NCBI GenBank assembly: GCA_025350055.1
Contig: JANXYK010000001.1
Location: 62,001-126,000 of the forward strand
Source of the DNA: Gammaproteobacteria bacterium
GTDB lineage: Bacteria; Pseudomonadota; Gammaproteobacteria; Steroidobacterales; Steroidobacteraceae
Reading direction: 5' to 3'
Length of the DNA stretch: 64,000 nt
Shown here in pieces: positions 26,362 to 38,127 of this stretch (position 1 is the stretch's first letter; each line of letters opens with the position of its first letter). The translations under genes and the position numbers were made by a program. The notes beneath the pieces were generated by a model, which was not told where the DNA came from, did not search any database, and was given only the letters and a program-made list of their open reading frames with translations.

Positions 26362-29300
26362 TCATGGTGAAGCATCCGCCAGCGCGGCGGCGCCGCCACG
26401 ACCGTGGATGGCCGCGAACAGCGTGGGTACGAACAGCAGGGTGGCGATCGTGGCCCAGATCAGGCCACCGATCACGGCGCGGCCCAGCGGTGCATTCTGT
26501 TCGCCGCCTTCGCCGAGGCTGATGGCCATCGGCAGCATGCCGATGATCATCGCCAATGCGGTCATCAGCACTGGCCGGAAGCGCGTGTGGCCGGCATCGA
26601 GCGCCGCCTGTAGCGCAGTGGCGCCTTCGTTCATGCGTTCACGCGCGAAGCTCACCACCAGGATGCTGTTGGCGGTGGCCACGCCCATGCACATGATCGC
26701 GCCGGTGAGCGCCGGCACGCTGAGCGTGGTGCCGGTCAGCAGCAGGATCCAGGCGATGCCGGCAACGGCGGCGGGCAGCGCCGAGATGATGATGAAGGGA
26801 TCGAGCCAGGACTGGAAATTGATCACGATCAGCAGATACACCAGCAGTATCGCGCCGACCAGGCCGACCATCAGGCCTGTGTACGAGGCTGACATGGTCT
26901 GCATCTGGCCGCGCGCCACGATGCGAGTGCCCTTGGGCAGGTGCTGCTGCTGCTCGGCAATGACGCGGTTGATGTCGTTCGCCACCGCGCCCAGGTCGCG
27001 CCCTTGCACGGCACCGAACAGATCGATCACCGGCTGCGCGTCATAGCGCGAGATCACGCCAGGGCCCACACCACGGCTGATGCTGGCGACGGCGCCGAGG
27101 ATCTGTGACTGGCCCGGCACATTGATCGGCAGGTTCTGCAGGTCTTCGAGCGAATCCATGGTGTATTGCGGCGCCTGCGCGATGATCGGGTACTGCACGC
27201 CGGTCTCGGGGTTCAGCCAGAACGCGGGGGACACCTGGCCGCTGCCCGAGAGCGTGAGCAGCAGGTTGCTGGCGACATCGCGCTGGCTAATGCCCAGCGC
27301 CGCGGCGCGGCTGCGATCGGTGCTCACGCGCAGCTCCGGCTGGTTGAAGGTCTGCTGCATGCGCAGGTCCACAAGCCCGGGAATGCCGCGCAGTTTTGAC
27401 AGCAGCTGGTTGGCCAGTTCGCGATTCTGGCGGTTCGGCCCCATGACCTGGATGTCGATCGGCGCCGGCAAGCCGAAATTCAGGATCTGGCTGACGATGT
27501 CAGCCGGCAGGAATGCGAAGCTGACTTCGGGAAACTCCTGCGGCAGGCGGCTGCGCAACTGGCGCACGTAGCCCGCGGTCGGTGCATGATCGCCCGTCAG
27601 CGACACCAGGATGTCGGCATCGCCGCTGCCGATGACGCCCGAGTTGCTGTAGGTGATGTTGATGCCGGAGACCGGCAAGCCGATGTTGTCGACGATGTTG
27701 GCGATTTCGCGGGGCGGAATGACCTCGCGCAACGCCGCCTCGACACGATCGGTCAGCGCCGCGGTCTGTTCGACGCGCTGGCCGCTGGGGCCGCGCAGGT
27801 GCAGCTTGATCTGCCCGGAATCGACCTCGGGGAAAAAATTGCGCCCCAGGATCGCGAACAGCAGCAACGAGAGCGCGACCACACCCATGAACGAAGCGAG
27901 CAGCAGCCGGCTGTGGCGCAGGCACGCACGCAGCGCGGCCAGGTAGCGCTCGCGCAGCGCCGCGAAGCGCACTTCGAAGCGTTGCTGGAATCGGTGCCAG
28001 GCATTGGGATTGCCGGCCGCGGCAACTTCCTCGGCGGCGGTGCGCAGCCAGAAGCTGGCCAGCGTCGGGATCAGCGTGCGCGAGAGCAGGTAGGAGGTGA
28101 GCATCGCGAACACAACGGCCTCGGCCATCGGCACGAACAGGAAGCGCGCCACGCCGGAGAGCAGGAACATCGGCAGGAACACGATGCAGATCGCCAGCGT
28201 CGAGACCAAAGCCGGCGTCAATATCTGGCGCGAACCCTCGAGGATCGCCTGCTCGACGCCGTTGCCCTGCTCAAGATAGCGGTTGATGTTCTCGATGGTG
28301 ACGGTGGCATCGTCCACCAGGATGCCGACCGCAAGCGCCAGGCCGCCGAGGGTCATCAGATTGATGGTCTCGCCGAGCGCATCGAGCAGGATTACCGAGG
28401 CCAGGATCGACAGCGGAATCGAGATCGTGATCATCAGCGTGCTGCGCCAGCTGCCGAGGAACAGCATGATCATCAGCGCGGTCAGCGCCGCGGCGATCAC
28501 GGCCTCGGCGACCACGCCGCGCACGGCGGCTTTCACGAACACTGATTGATCGCCGGTGGACGCAATCGATGCGCCCTCGGGCAGCTGCTCGCGGATCGCC
28601 GGCAGGCGCTCCTTGATGGTGTTGACGATCTGCAGCGTCGAGGCCGAGCCGGTCTTCTGGATTGTCATCAGCACCGCGCGTTTGCCGTTGACGCGCACGA
28701 TGTTGGTCTGCGGCGGGTGACCGTCGTGCACGTAGGCCACATCGCGCACATAGGTAGTGACGCCGTGATCGTTGCCGATCGGCAGATCGTTGAGATCGGT
28801 GAGCTTGGCGGGGCTGGCATTCAGCTTGACGTTGTATTCGGTGTCGCCGATCTTCTGCGTGCCCGCGGGCAGCACCAGGTTCTGGTTGCCGATCGCGACA
28901 TTCACGTCGGCGGCCGAGAGTCCGTGCGCGCGCAGCGCATCGGGGCGCAGGTCCACCTGCACCTGGCGCGTGGCGCCGCCAAAGGGGTAGGGCACCGAGG
29001 CGCCGGCCACGGTGGCGATCTGCGCGCGCGCGAACTGGTTGGCGAAATCGAACAGCTGCGACTCGGGCAGCCGCTCGCTCGAGAGTGCCAGCTGGATGAT
29101 CGGCACACTCGAGGCGTTGTACTTGAGGATCAGCGGCGGCGTGGTGCCCGGCGGCAGCTGGCGCAGGCCGGTCTGCGCGATGGCGGTCACCTGCGCCATC
29201 GCGAGGTTGATATCGGTGTGCGGCTGGAAATAGACCTTGATAACCGAGACGCCCGGATAGCTCTGCGACTCCACGTGCTCGACGTCATTGACGATCGTGG

Positions 29301-29532
29301 TCAGGTAGCGCTCGATGTTGGAGGTGATGCGGCCCGACATCTCATCGGGCGGAATGCCCGCGTAGCTGTAGGTGATGCCGATCACCGGGATGCCGATGTC
29401 CGGGAAGATGTCGGTCGGCATGCCAGCCCGGCCGGGTGAGCCGAACAGCGTCAGTGCGCCCAGCAGCGGCAGCAGCAACGCGAGCACAATAAACGTGTAC
29501 GGGCGCCGCAGCGCCAGCTGGACAATCCACAT
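26362..29532 (-). CDS. RND-family efflux pump, inner-membrane subunit
   Basis: A 1056-residue RND transporter with twelve expected helices and two large periplasmic loops. Conserved pieces: the N-terminal TDIFPDIGIPVIGITYSYAG, the proton-relay aspartates in GLALAVGILVDDATVTIENI (about residue 405), and the C-terminal TGAIMCMGVATANSILVV and LGRAVIGGLIWATIATLLFV. It has the HAE/heavy-metal-like plan rather than close AcrB identity, so substrates are not assigned. It is the first gene of the operon, ahead of its adaptor, the reverse of the usual order. Confidence 0.93.
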   Translation of the reverse strand: MWIVQLALRRPYTFIVLALLLPLLGALTLFGSPGRAGMPTDIFPDIGIPVIGITYSYAGIPPDEMSGRITSNIERYLTTIVNDVEHVESQSYPGVSVIKVYFQPHTDINLAMAQVTAIAQTGLRQLPPGTTPPLILKYNASSVPIIQLALSSERLPESQLFDFANQFARAQIATVAGASVPYPFGGATRQVQVDLRPDALRAHGLSAADVNVAIGNQNLVLPAGTQKIGDTEYNVKLNASPAKLTDLNDLPIGNDHGVTTYVRDVAYVHDGHPPQTNIVRVNGKRAVLMTIQKTGSASTLQIVNTIKERLPAIREQLPEGASIASTGDQSVFVKAAVRGVVAEAVIAAALTALMIMLFLGSWRSTLMITISIPLSILASVILLDALGETINLMTLGGLALAVGILVDDATVTIENINRYLEQGNGVEQAILEGSRQILTPALVSTLAICIVFLPMFLLSGVARFLFVPMAEAVVFAMLTSYLLSRTLIPTLASFWLRTAAEEVAAAGNPNAWHRFQQRFEVRFAALRERYLAALRACLRHSRLLLASFMGVVALSLLLFAILGRNFFPEVDSGQIKLHLRGPSGQRVEQTAALTDRVEAALREVIPPREIANIVDNIGLPVSGINITYSNSGVIGSGDADILVSLTGDHAPTAGYVRQLRSRLPQEFPEVSFAFLPADIVSQILNFGLPAPIDIQVMGPNRQNRELANQLLSKLRGIPGLVDLRMQQTFNQPELRVSTDRSRAAALGISQRDVASNLLLTLSGSGQVSPAFWLNPETGVQYPIIAQAPQYTMDSLEDLQNLPINVPGQSQILGAVASISRGVGPGVISRYDAQPVIDLFGAVQGRDLGAVANDINRVIAEQQQHLPKGTRIVARGQMQTMSASYTGLMVGLVGAILLVYLLIVINFQSWLDPFIIISALPAAVAGIAWILLLTGTTLSVPALTGAIMCMGVATANSILVVSFARERMNEGATALQAALDAGHTRFRPVLMTALAMIIGMLPMAISLGEGGEQNAPLGRAVIGGLIWATIATLLFVPTLFAAIHGRGGAAALADASP

Positions 29533-29561
29533 CGGTGGGAGCCTGGTCGAGGGAACTGATC

Positions 29562-29575
29562 GATTATCGATAATC
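29562..29575. promoter_or_regulatory. Perfect 14-bp palindrome, candidate operator of the RND operon
   Basis: GATTATCGATAATC is identical on both strands. It lies 30 bp upstream of the pump gene's start and overlaps the predicted -10 box and transcription start. The operon ends with a GntR/FCD regulator, and such proteins bind short palindromes, so autoregulated repression is a natural reading (inference). Confidence 0.65.
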
Positions 29576-29600
29576 TACCGGCTGGGGCCGGCGGAAGCAA
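29572..29600 (-). promoter_or_regulatory. Predicted promoter of the RND-adaptor-GntR operon
   Basis: On the minus strand, TTGCTT (29595-29600) and TAGATT (29572-29577) are spaced by 17 bp. Matches to the -35/-10 consensus are partial (three and four of six). The position fits a short leader to the pump gene. The 14-bp palindrome overlaps the -10 box. Confidence 0.45.
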
Positions 29601-29603
29601 TCC

Positions 29604-30233
29604 TTAAGGTGGGGTGTAGCCCAGCCACCAGGCCGCCAGCGCGGCGGCCATGCCCGCGCCGGTGAGGGTAGGGGCGCTGTCCGCAGGCGCTGCCGGCGCT
29701 GCCGGCGCCGCGGGCACAAAACGCAGCGGCACACCGGCCGCCTCGCTCATCCAGAGGAAACCCCCGGCCGCAATGGCCAGCGACTCGTCGCCAGCTTGCA
29801 GTGTGCCGGCCACGGCGCTGTACAGGCCACGTTGTGGGCAGGGGCTGGTCCAGCGGCTGGCACTCGCGACAGGCAGCATTTCGCCGCGGCCGGCGGCCGT
29901 CATCAGGTTCAGATCGATGCTGGGACCCGCGAGCGGTGCGGCCGCTACTGCAGCAGTGCCGGCGAAGAAAACCGGCTCACTGCCGGGGTGCAGGCGTTGC
30001 GCCTTGCCATCGATGGTCAGCAGCAGACCAGCACCGCTCACCAGCGCCAGCGCGCGCTGCACGCCCGGAAATACCGAGAACGGTCCGGCGGCATCGATGG
30101 TCGCGAGGCTGAGGCGCAGTTGCCAGGCCGCGGGTGGCGCGGGCCAGGTGTGCAGCTCGCGGGTCCAGCCGCCGCCATTGCGCCAGCGTTGCGGTGCGAC
30201 ATCCGCCGCTGCAATCCGGGCCATCACGCGCAT
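29604..30233 (-). CDS. HutD/Ves-family protein
   Basis: A 209-residue cupin-like HutD-family protein. Clear family parts: RWRNGGGWTRELHTWP near the N-terminus, WQLRLSLATIDAAGPFSVFPGVQRAL, and LNLMTAAGRGEM. HutD is linked to histidine utilisation regulation in Pseudomonas; Ves in E. coli is cold-induced. No hut genes are nearby. The C-terminus holds an Ala/Pro repeat and a final Trp-rich helix, which is unusual and may be a loosely conserved tail. Confidence 0.8.
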   Translation of the reverse strand: MRVMARIAAADVAPQRWRNGGGWTRELHTWPAPPAAWQLRLSLATIDAAGPFSVFPGVQRALALVSGAGLLLTIDGKAQRLHPGSEPVFFAGTAAVAAAPLAGPSIDLNLMTAAGRGEMLPVASASRWTSPCPQRGLYSAVAGTLQAGDESLAIAAGGFLWMSEAAGVPLRFVPAAPAAPAAPADSAPTLTGAGMAAALAAWWLGYTPP

Positions 30234-30391
30234 CGATCACCCATTGCTCACCTCGTCGCCTCGCCTCAGGTGCGACGCGGGTCTCAACACCAGGCAATAC
30301 ACCGGAACTACCGGGCCGCGACGCTACATTCGATCGGCGCTGGAGCCGATAGCCCATCGGACGTCAGAAATTTCCGGGCAGGCCATCCAGC

Positions 30392-30622
30392 ATGAACGAT
30401 TCGAACCAACACGCCGCACCAGGGCTGGCCGCCATCCGGGCCGCCCTCGACAGCTATTTTGCCAGCCGCGGTCACTGGCCGCCGCATCGGCGCGCGCAGG
30501 CCGAAAAGGAACTCGCCGATCTGCTGGCGCAGCTGCAGCGCCTGGCCGCCAGCCTGGGGGTAGATCTGGTGCCGACCGATGAGCGCACGCGCCGCAATGC
30601 GGGTGGCGAACTCGCCGACTAG
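30392..30622 (+). CDS. Small soluble protein, unknown function
   Basis: A 76-residue protein, helical and charged, with a plausible heptad-like segment (AEKELADLLAQLQRLAASLG). It is transcribed divergently from hutD and converges on the YyaL-type gene. No family recognised. Codon use looks like the neighbours, but at this length coding status is not certain. Confidence 0.45.
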   Translation: MNDSNQHAAPGLAAIRAALDSYFASRGHWPPHRRAQAEKELADLLAQLQRLAASLGVDLVPTDERTRRNAGGELAD

Positions 30623-30634
30623 CAGCGGGCACGA

Positions 30635-32734
<2,100 letters not shown>

Positions 32735-32794
32735 GGGGTGTGCCCTTCACATTGAGTAGAATGGCGCGCCACTATACCCGAGACCCTTCAGCCC

Positions 32795-34039
32795 ATGATT
32801 CCCCAGGACGATGAACCGGCGGCGAGCGATGCCCCGCCGGCTGCGGCGCTGGCACTGCCCGCACTGCAGCTCAAGCGTGGCGAGGATCGGCGTCTGCGTG
32901 CCGGGCATCTGTGGGTGTTCTCGAACGAGGTCGACAACGAGGCCACGCCGCTCACCGCTTTCGCGGTCGGCGCGCAGGCGCGGGTGTTGAGCGATCGCGG
33001 CCAGTTCCTGGGCTATGCCTATGTGAATCCGCACGCGCTGATCTGTGCGCGCATCCTCGCGCGCAGTCCCGTGCATCCGCCGGATCGCTCGCTGCTGGTG
33101 CATCGCCTGAAGGTGGCACTCGCGCTGCGCGAGCGGCATTACTCCGCGCCGTACTACCGCCTGGTATTTGGCGAAGCCGACGGCCTGCCAGGCCTGGTGC
33201 TCGATCGCTACGGCGAGGTGCTGGTCGGCCAGATCGCCACCGCCGGCATGGAAGCGCTGCGCGCCGATATCGAGGCGGCTGTGGCGCAGGTGCTGAATCC
33301 GCAGGCACTGGTCTGGAAGAACGATGGCAGTGCGCGCGAGCTCGAGCAGCTGCCGCGCCAGATCATCACCGCCATCGGCAAGGCGCCCGAAGAAGTGTCG
33401 GTCATCGAGGGCGTGCTGCAGTTCCAGGCGCCGCTCGCCGAGGGCCAGAAAACCGGTTGGTTCTATGATCAGTGCGCCAATCGCGAACTGTTCCGCCGGC
33501 TGCTGTGGCCGGGCGTACGGGTGCTGGATATCTGCAGCTATGCCGGCGCATGGGCGGTCACGGCCATGCGCTGCGGCGCGCGTGAAGCCTTGTGCGTGGA
33601 TTCCTCGGCTGCGGCGCTGACGCTGGCCGAGCGCAATGCCGCGGCCAATGGTGTGAGCGTGGGCACACGCCGCGGTGATGCTTTCGACGTGCTCGATGAA
33701 CTGCTGCGCGCCGGTGAGCGCTTCGATGTGGTGGTGCTCGATCCGCCCGCCTTTATCAAGCGACGCAAGGACCTGGCGCGCGGCGCCGCTGGGTATCGCA
33801 AGCTCAACCAGTTGGCGATGCGGCTGCTCGAGCGCGATGCGCTGCTGGTGAGCTGTTCGTGTTCATGGCACCTGCCCGCCGAGGAACTGTTGCTACTGAT
33901 CCAGTCGGCGGGCCGGCACAGCAGCCGCTTCGTGCAGCTGCTGGCCGCGGGCGGCCAGTCGCCCGATCACCCGGTGCATCCGGCCATACCGGAGACCCGC
34001 TATCTGAAGGCCTACTTCTGCCGCGTCACGCGCGAGTGA
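32795..34039 (+). CDS. RlmI-like 23S rRNA (cytosine-5) methyltransferase
   Basis: A 414-residue class I SAM methyltransferase with an N-terminal PUA domain (about 20-100: LQLKRGEDRRLRAGHLWVFS), an EEHEE-like central region (RLVFGEADGLPGLVLDRYGE), and a C-terminal Rossmann domain with the SAM site VRVLDICSYAGAWAV and the catalytic DPPAFIKRRKDL. E. coli RlmI methylates C1962 of 23S rRNA, and this protein is about 15 residues longer at the N-terminus. Target base by homology only. Confidence 0.87.
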   Translation: MIPQDDEPAASDAPPAAALALPALQLKRGEDRRLRAGHLWVFSNEVDNEATPLTAFAVGAQARVLSDRGQFLGYAYVNPHALICARILARSPVHPPDRSLLVHRLKVALALRERHYSAPYYRLVFGEADGLPGLVLDRYGEVLVGQIATAGMEALRADIEAAVAQVLNPQALVWKNDGSARELEQLPRQIITAIGKAPEEVSVIEGVLQFQAPLAEGQKTGWFYDQCANRELFRRLLWPGVRVLDICSYAGAWAVTAMRCGAREALCVDSSAAALTLAERNAAANGVSVGTRRGDAFDVLDELLRAGERFDVVVLDPPAFIKRRKDLARGAAGYRKLNQLAMRLLERDALLVSCSCSWHLPAEELLLLIQSAGRHSSRFVQLLAAGGQSPDHPVHPAIPETRYLKAYFCRVTRE

Positions 34040-34062
34040 GTTGCGGGTAGAATTGCACCTTC

Positions 34063-34923
34063 ATGCTGACCTATCCGCACATCAATCCGATCGCGCTCGA
34101 AGTGGGCCCGCTGCATTGGCACTGGAATGGCATGCTGCATACGCTGGGGCCGCTGCGCGTGCATTGGTACGGCATCATGTACCTGGTGGCTTTCGGCGCG
34201 GCCTGGTGGCTGGCGCGCCGCCGTGCGGCGCAGCCTGGCTCCACCTGGTCGGCACGCGCGGTCGATGATTTCATCTTCTACGCCATGCTCGGCACCATCA
34301 TCGGCGGGCGCGTGGGCTATGTGCTGTTCTATGGCGAGAGCATGTGGCGCGCCGACCCCTGGTATCCGCTGAAAGTGTGGGAGGGCGGCATGTCCTTCCA
34401 CGGCGGCTTCCTGGGCGTGCTCACGGCGGTGGCCTGGTACGCGCGCTCGCAGGGGCGAAGGATTTTCGATGTCTTTGACTTCACGGCGCCTCTCCCGGGT
34501 ATCGGCATCTTCGCGGTGCGCATTGGCAATTTCATCAACAGTGAGTTGTGGGGCCGACCGACCGATGGCTGGTACGGCATGCTGGTGAGTGACGGCCCCG
34601 GTGCGCCACTGATCGCGCGCCATCCCTCGCAGCTCTACGAAGCGGCGCTCGAAGGCCTGGCGCTGTTCCTGATCCTCTGGTTCTACACCCGCCGGCCGCG
34701 CTGGCGCTACGCGCCCTCCGCCGTGTTCCTGCTGTGCTATGCAATCGCGCGCATCAGCGTGGAATTCGTGCGCGTGCCCGATGTGCAGCTTGGCTACCTG
34801 GCCTTCAATTGGCTGACCATGGGCCAGGTGTTGTCGATCCCGATGCTGCTGGCCGGCGTGCTGTTGTGGTTCTACGCGCGTGCGCGCCGCGAAGCCTCCG
34901 GGAATTTCACCAGCCTGACATGA
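34063..34923 (+). CDS. lgt: Prolipoprotein diacylglyceryl transferase
   Basis: A 286-residue, seven-helix inner-membrane enzyme that moves diacylglycerol from phosphatidylglycerol to the lipobox cysteine of prolipoproteins. Signatures: [22 protein letters not shown], the Lgt signature [16 protein letters not shown], and [13 protein letters not shown]. It overlaps thyA by 4 bp, the classical lgt-thyA order of many proteobacteria. The lipoprotein candidates at 60.9 and 63.4 kb would be its substrates. Confidence 0.96.
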   Translation: MLTYPHINPIALEVGPLHWHWNGMLHTLGPLRVHWYGIMYLVAFGAAWWLARRRAAQPGSTWSARAVDDFIFYAMLGTIIGGRVGYVLFYGESMWRADPWYPLKVWEGGMSFHGGFLGVLTAVAWYARSQGRRIFDVFDFTAPLPGIGIFAVRIGNFINSELWGRPTDGWYGMLVSDGPGAPLIARHPSQLYEAALEGLALFLILWFYTRRPRWRYAPSAVFLLCYAIARISVEFVRVPDVQLGYLAFNWLTMGQVLSIPMLLAGVLLWFYARARREASGNFTSLT

Positions 34924-35714
34924 AGAGCTACCTCGAGCTGCTGCGCCGCGTGCGCGAACACGGCGTGGCCAAGGCCGATCGCACCGGCACCGGCACGCGC
35001 GCCCTGTTTGGCCACCAGATGCGCTTTGATCTCGCGACCGGCTTTCCGCTGGTCACCACCAAGAAGATCCATCTGCCCTCCGTGGTGCACGAACTGCTGT
35101 GGTTCCTGAGCGGCGATACCAACACGGCGTATCTCGCGCGCCACGGCGTGCGCATCTGGGACGAATGGGCCGACGTGCAGGGTGAGCTCGGCCCCGTGTA
35201 CGGCAAGCAGTGGCGCCGCTGGCAGGCCGCCGACGGCCGCCTGATCGATCAGATGAGCGAAGCGCTGCGGCTGATCAAAAGCGACCCGGATTCGCGGCGG
35301 ATTATCGTGAGCGCCTGGAATGTCGGCGACCTGCCGGCGATGGCGCTGCAACCCTGCCACGCGCTGTTCCAGTTCTTCGTGGCCGAGGGGCGCCTCTCCT
35401 GCCAGCTCTACCAGCGCAGTGCCGATGTGTTCCTGGGCGTGCCCTTCAACATCGCTTCCTATGCGCTACTGACGCACATGTGCGCGCAGCAGTGCGACCT
35501 GCTGCCGGGCGAGTTCATCTGGAGCGGCGGCGATTGCCACCTGTATGCAAATCACTTTGCGCAGGCCGATGAACAGCTCGTGCGCGTGCCACTGCAATCT
35601 CCGCGCCTGGTGTTGCGCCGCCGGCCGGCTACACTATTTGATTTTCACTACGAGGATTTCGATTTCGTGAACTACCAATTTCATCCGGCGATCAAAGCGC
35701 CGATTGCAGTATGA
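34920..35714 (+). CDS. thyA: Thymidylate synthase
   Basis: A 264-residue ThyA, the same length as the E. coli enzyme, making dTMP from dUMP with methylenetetrahydrofolate. Seen: [18 protein letters not shown], catalytic Cys146 in [33 protein letters not shown] and the closing [11 protein letters not shown]. It overlaps lgt and the SET gene by 4 bp each. The dihydrofolate it produces is reduced by FolA, encoded two genes downstream. Confidence 0.97.
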   Translation: MKSYLELLRRVREHGVAKADRTGTGTRALFGHQMRFDLATGFPLVTTKKIHLPSVVHELLWFLSGDTNTAYLARHGVRIWDEWADVQGELGPVYGKQWRRWQAADGRLIDQMSEALRLIKSDPDSRRIIVSAWNVGDLPAMALQPCHALFQFFVAEGRLSCQLYQRSADVFLGVPFNIASYALLTHMCAQQCDLLPGEFIWSGGDCHLYANHFAQADEQLVRVPLQSPRLVLRRRPATLFDFHYEDFDFVNYQFHPAIKAPIAV

Positions 35715-36229
35715 GTACGGCCAGCAGCGGCACGCGGCGGCCGATGTTTCGTGTGCGCCGCTCCAAGGTGCACGGTCTCGGGGTATTTGCGCTACGGCGC
35801 ATCCGCAAGGGCACGCGCATCGTCGAGTATCTTGGCGATCGGGTTTCGCATCGCGAAGCCGACCGGCGCTACGAGCAGAAGACCACTGACGACAATCACA
35901 CCTTCCTGTTCATCGTCGATCGCGGCATCGTGATCGACGCGGGCGTGAACGGCAACGATGCGCGCTTCATCAATCACGGTTGCGATCCCAACTGCGAATC
36001 GGTGACCGAGGACCGGCGCGTGTTTGTCGAGGCGCTCCGCACCATCCAGCCGGGCGAGGAGCTCAAGTACGACTATTCGATCGGCCGCGCGAAGGATGAT
36101 CCGCCCGATGTCGATGTAGTCTTCGCCTGTCATTGCAGCGCGGAGCAATGCCGCGGCACGATGCTGTGGCCGGCCAAGCGGCCGAAGCCGCGCAAGAGCG
36201 GGCGGCGCAGGCAGCGGGTGCGCAAGTGA
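35711..36229 (+). CDS. SET-domain protein lysine methyltransferase
   Basis: A 172-residue protein with a nearly minimal SET fold. N-terminal [19 protein letters not shown] leads to the SAM/catalytic [13 protein letters not shown] (Asn88, His89) and [11 protein letters not shown] (Tyr120, Tyr122). A post-SET-type zinc cluster CHCSAEQC (Cys140, Cys142, Cys147) follows, then a strongly basic tail [19 protein letters not shown] enzymes methylate protein lysines; bacterial members target histone-like or ribosomal proteins in known cases. Substrate here unknown. Overlaps thyA and kup by 4 bp. Confidence 0.9.
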   Translation: MSTASSGTRRPMFRVRRSKVHGLGVFALRRIRKGTRIVEYLGDRVSHREADRRYEQKTTDDNHTFLFIVDRGIVIDAGVNGNDARFINHGCDPNCESVTEDRRVFVEALRTIQPGEELKYDYSIGRAKDDPPDVDVVFACHCSAEQCRGTMLWPAKRPKPRKSGRRRQRVRK

Positions 36230-38085
36230 GCGCCAGCAGGCTCTCGCTCGGCGCGACCCTGGGAGCAGTGGGCGTCGTGTATGGCGACATCGGCACGAGC
36301 CCCCTGTACGCGCTGGAACAGTCCCTCGGCGCTACTGGCCGTGCGCCGATGCCGGCGGACATCCTGGGCATCCTGTCGCTGATGTTCTGGAGCCTGCTGA
36401 TCGTCGTCACGCTCAAGTACGTGGTGCTGATCATGCGTGCCGACAACGAGGGTGAGGGCGGCATCCTTTCCTTGTTCGCGCTGGTGCAACGTCGCCTCGA
36501 GGAGATGCACCGCTGGGGGCGGATCATCATCGCGCTGGCGGTCATGGGCGCGGCGCTGTTTTATTGTGATGCGCTGATTACGCCTGCGATCTCGGTGCTG
36601 GGCGCCGTCGAAGGCCTGGAGCTGCTGGATTCCAAGGCTGCCAGCGCCGTCGTGCCCATTTCGCTGGTCGTCATCATGGTGCTGTTCGCGATCCAGCGGC
36701 GCGGCACCGAACGCGTGGGTCGGCTGTTCGGGCCGGTTATGTTGTTGTGGTTCCTGGTGATTGCGATCACCGGGGCCAGCGCCATCGCGCGCAATCCAGC
36801 GGTACTGGCGGCGCTCAATCCCGCCTATGGCCTGCACATGCTGCTGGCGCGTCCGGCGGTGACCGTAGCCATTCTGGGTGCGGTATTCCTGACAGTGACA
36901 GGCGGTGAAGCCCTGTATGCCGACATGGGCCACTTCGGCAAGGGTCCGGTGCGCCTGGCGTGGTTCGCCTTGGTATGGCCGGCGCTGCTGCTCAGTTACT
37001 TTGGCCAGGGGGCGCTGATACTCACCGACGCCAGCGCGGCCCACAAGCCCCTGTTCGCGCTGGTGCCGGCACCGCTTCTGCCGTGGATGGTGGTGCTGGC
37101 GACGCTGGCTGCGGTCATCGCTTCGCAGGCCACCATTACCGGAGCCTTCTCGGTCACACGCCAGGCCGTGCAGCTTGACCTGCTGCCGCGCCTGCGCATC
37201 CTGCAGACTTCGGCACACGAGCACAGCCAGATCTTCGTGCCGATCGTCAATGCCATCGTGCTGATTGCAGTGTGCGTGCTCGTGATTGGTTTCGGCTCCT
37301 CCGATGCGCTGGGCGGCGCCTATGGAGCGGCCGTTGCCGGCACCATGAGCATCACGACCATCCTGGGCATGGTGCTGGCAAGTTCGCGCTGGCGCTGGTC
37401 GCGCTGGCAGGTGGCGCTGAGCTTCGGCGCGTTGTTGATCATCGACCTGGTCTACCTGTTCAGCAATCTGGCGAAATTTGCCCAGGGTGCCTGGGTGCCA
37501 TTGCTGTTGGCGTCACTGCTGTTCAGCGTGTTCATGACCTGGCGTTCGGGTCGACGACTGATGCGCAGTGCCTTGCGCGAGATCGCGATGCCACTTACCG
37601 AGCTGCCGCGTGTGATCAGCGGGGCGACGCGCGTGCCTGGCACTGCGGTGTTCCTGGTAAGCGAACCGCGCTATGTGCCGACCGCGTTGCTGCGCAACCT
37701 CGAGCACAACCACGTGGTGCACGAGCGTCTCGTGTTCCTGAACATGGAGTTCTCGCGCTCGCCGCGCCAGGACCCTGCCGATCGCGTGCGCATCGAAACC
37801 CTGCAGGAAAATGTGTTCCTGGTAACCGCGCGCTTCGGCTTCATGGAAACCCCTGATGTCAACGAGGCGCTCAAGCAGTGCCGCGTGCGCGGGCTCACGC
37901 TATTCGGTCTCGACTGTTCCTTCTTCCTCGGCTGGCACCTGGTGCGTCCGCGTCCGCGCGCCGGCTATGAGGGTTTTCGCCGCCGACTGTTCGCCTGGAT
38001 GCAGAGGCGCAGCACGCAGGCCGCGGAGTTCTTCCGCATGCCGGACAAACGCGTGATCGTGCTGGCCACGCAGGTCGAGCTGTAG
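36226..38085 (+). CDS. kup: Kup-family potassium/proton symporter
   Basis: A 619-residue low-affinity K+ uptake protein. The hallmark VVYGDIGTSPLYALEQS lies near the N-terminus, with twelve predicted helices up to about residue 440 and a C-terminal cytoplasmic domain (FLNMEFSRSPRQDP, FGFMETPDVNEAL, FFLGWHLVRPRPRAG). The GTG at 36226 is preferred over an in-frame ATG at 36133 because it gives the usual length and overlaps the SET stop by 4 bp. It complements the high-affinity Kdp system 11 kb away. Confidence 0.94.
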   Translation: MSASRLSLGATLGAVGVVYGDIGTSPLYALEQSLGATGRAPMPADILGILSLMFWSLLIVVTLKYVVLIMRADNEGEGGILSLFALVQRRLEEMHRWGRIIIALAVMGAALFYCDALITPAISVLGAVEGLELLDSKAASAVVPISLVVIMVLFAIQRRGTERVGRLFGPVMLLWFLVIAITGASAIARNPAVLAALNPAYGLHMLLARPAVTVAILGAVFLTVTGGEALYADMGHFGKGPVRLAWFALVWPALLLSYFGQGALILTDASAAHKPLFALVPAPLLPWMVVLATLAAVIASQATITGAFSVTRQAVQLDLLPRLRILQTSAHEHSQIFVPIVNAIVLIAVCVLVIGFGSSDALGGAYGAAVAGTMSITTILGMVLASSRWRWSRWQVALSFGALLIIDLVYLFSNLAKFAQGAWVPLLLASLLFSVFMTWRSGRRLMRSALREIAMPLTELPRVISGATRVPGTAVFLVSEPRYVPTALLRNLEHNHVVHERLVFLNMEFSRSPRQDPADRVRIETLQENVFLVTARFGFMETPDVNEALKQCRVRGLTLFGLDCSFFLGWHLVRPRPRAGYEGFRRRLFAWMQRRSTQAAEFFRMPDKRVIVLATQVEL

Positions 38086-38127
38086 CGGCGCGGCCGCGAC
38101 CGTCGCTGGGCCTGTCGCGGGGTAATC

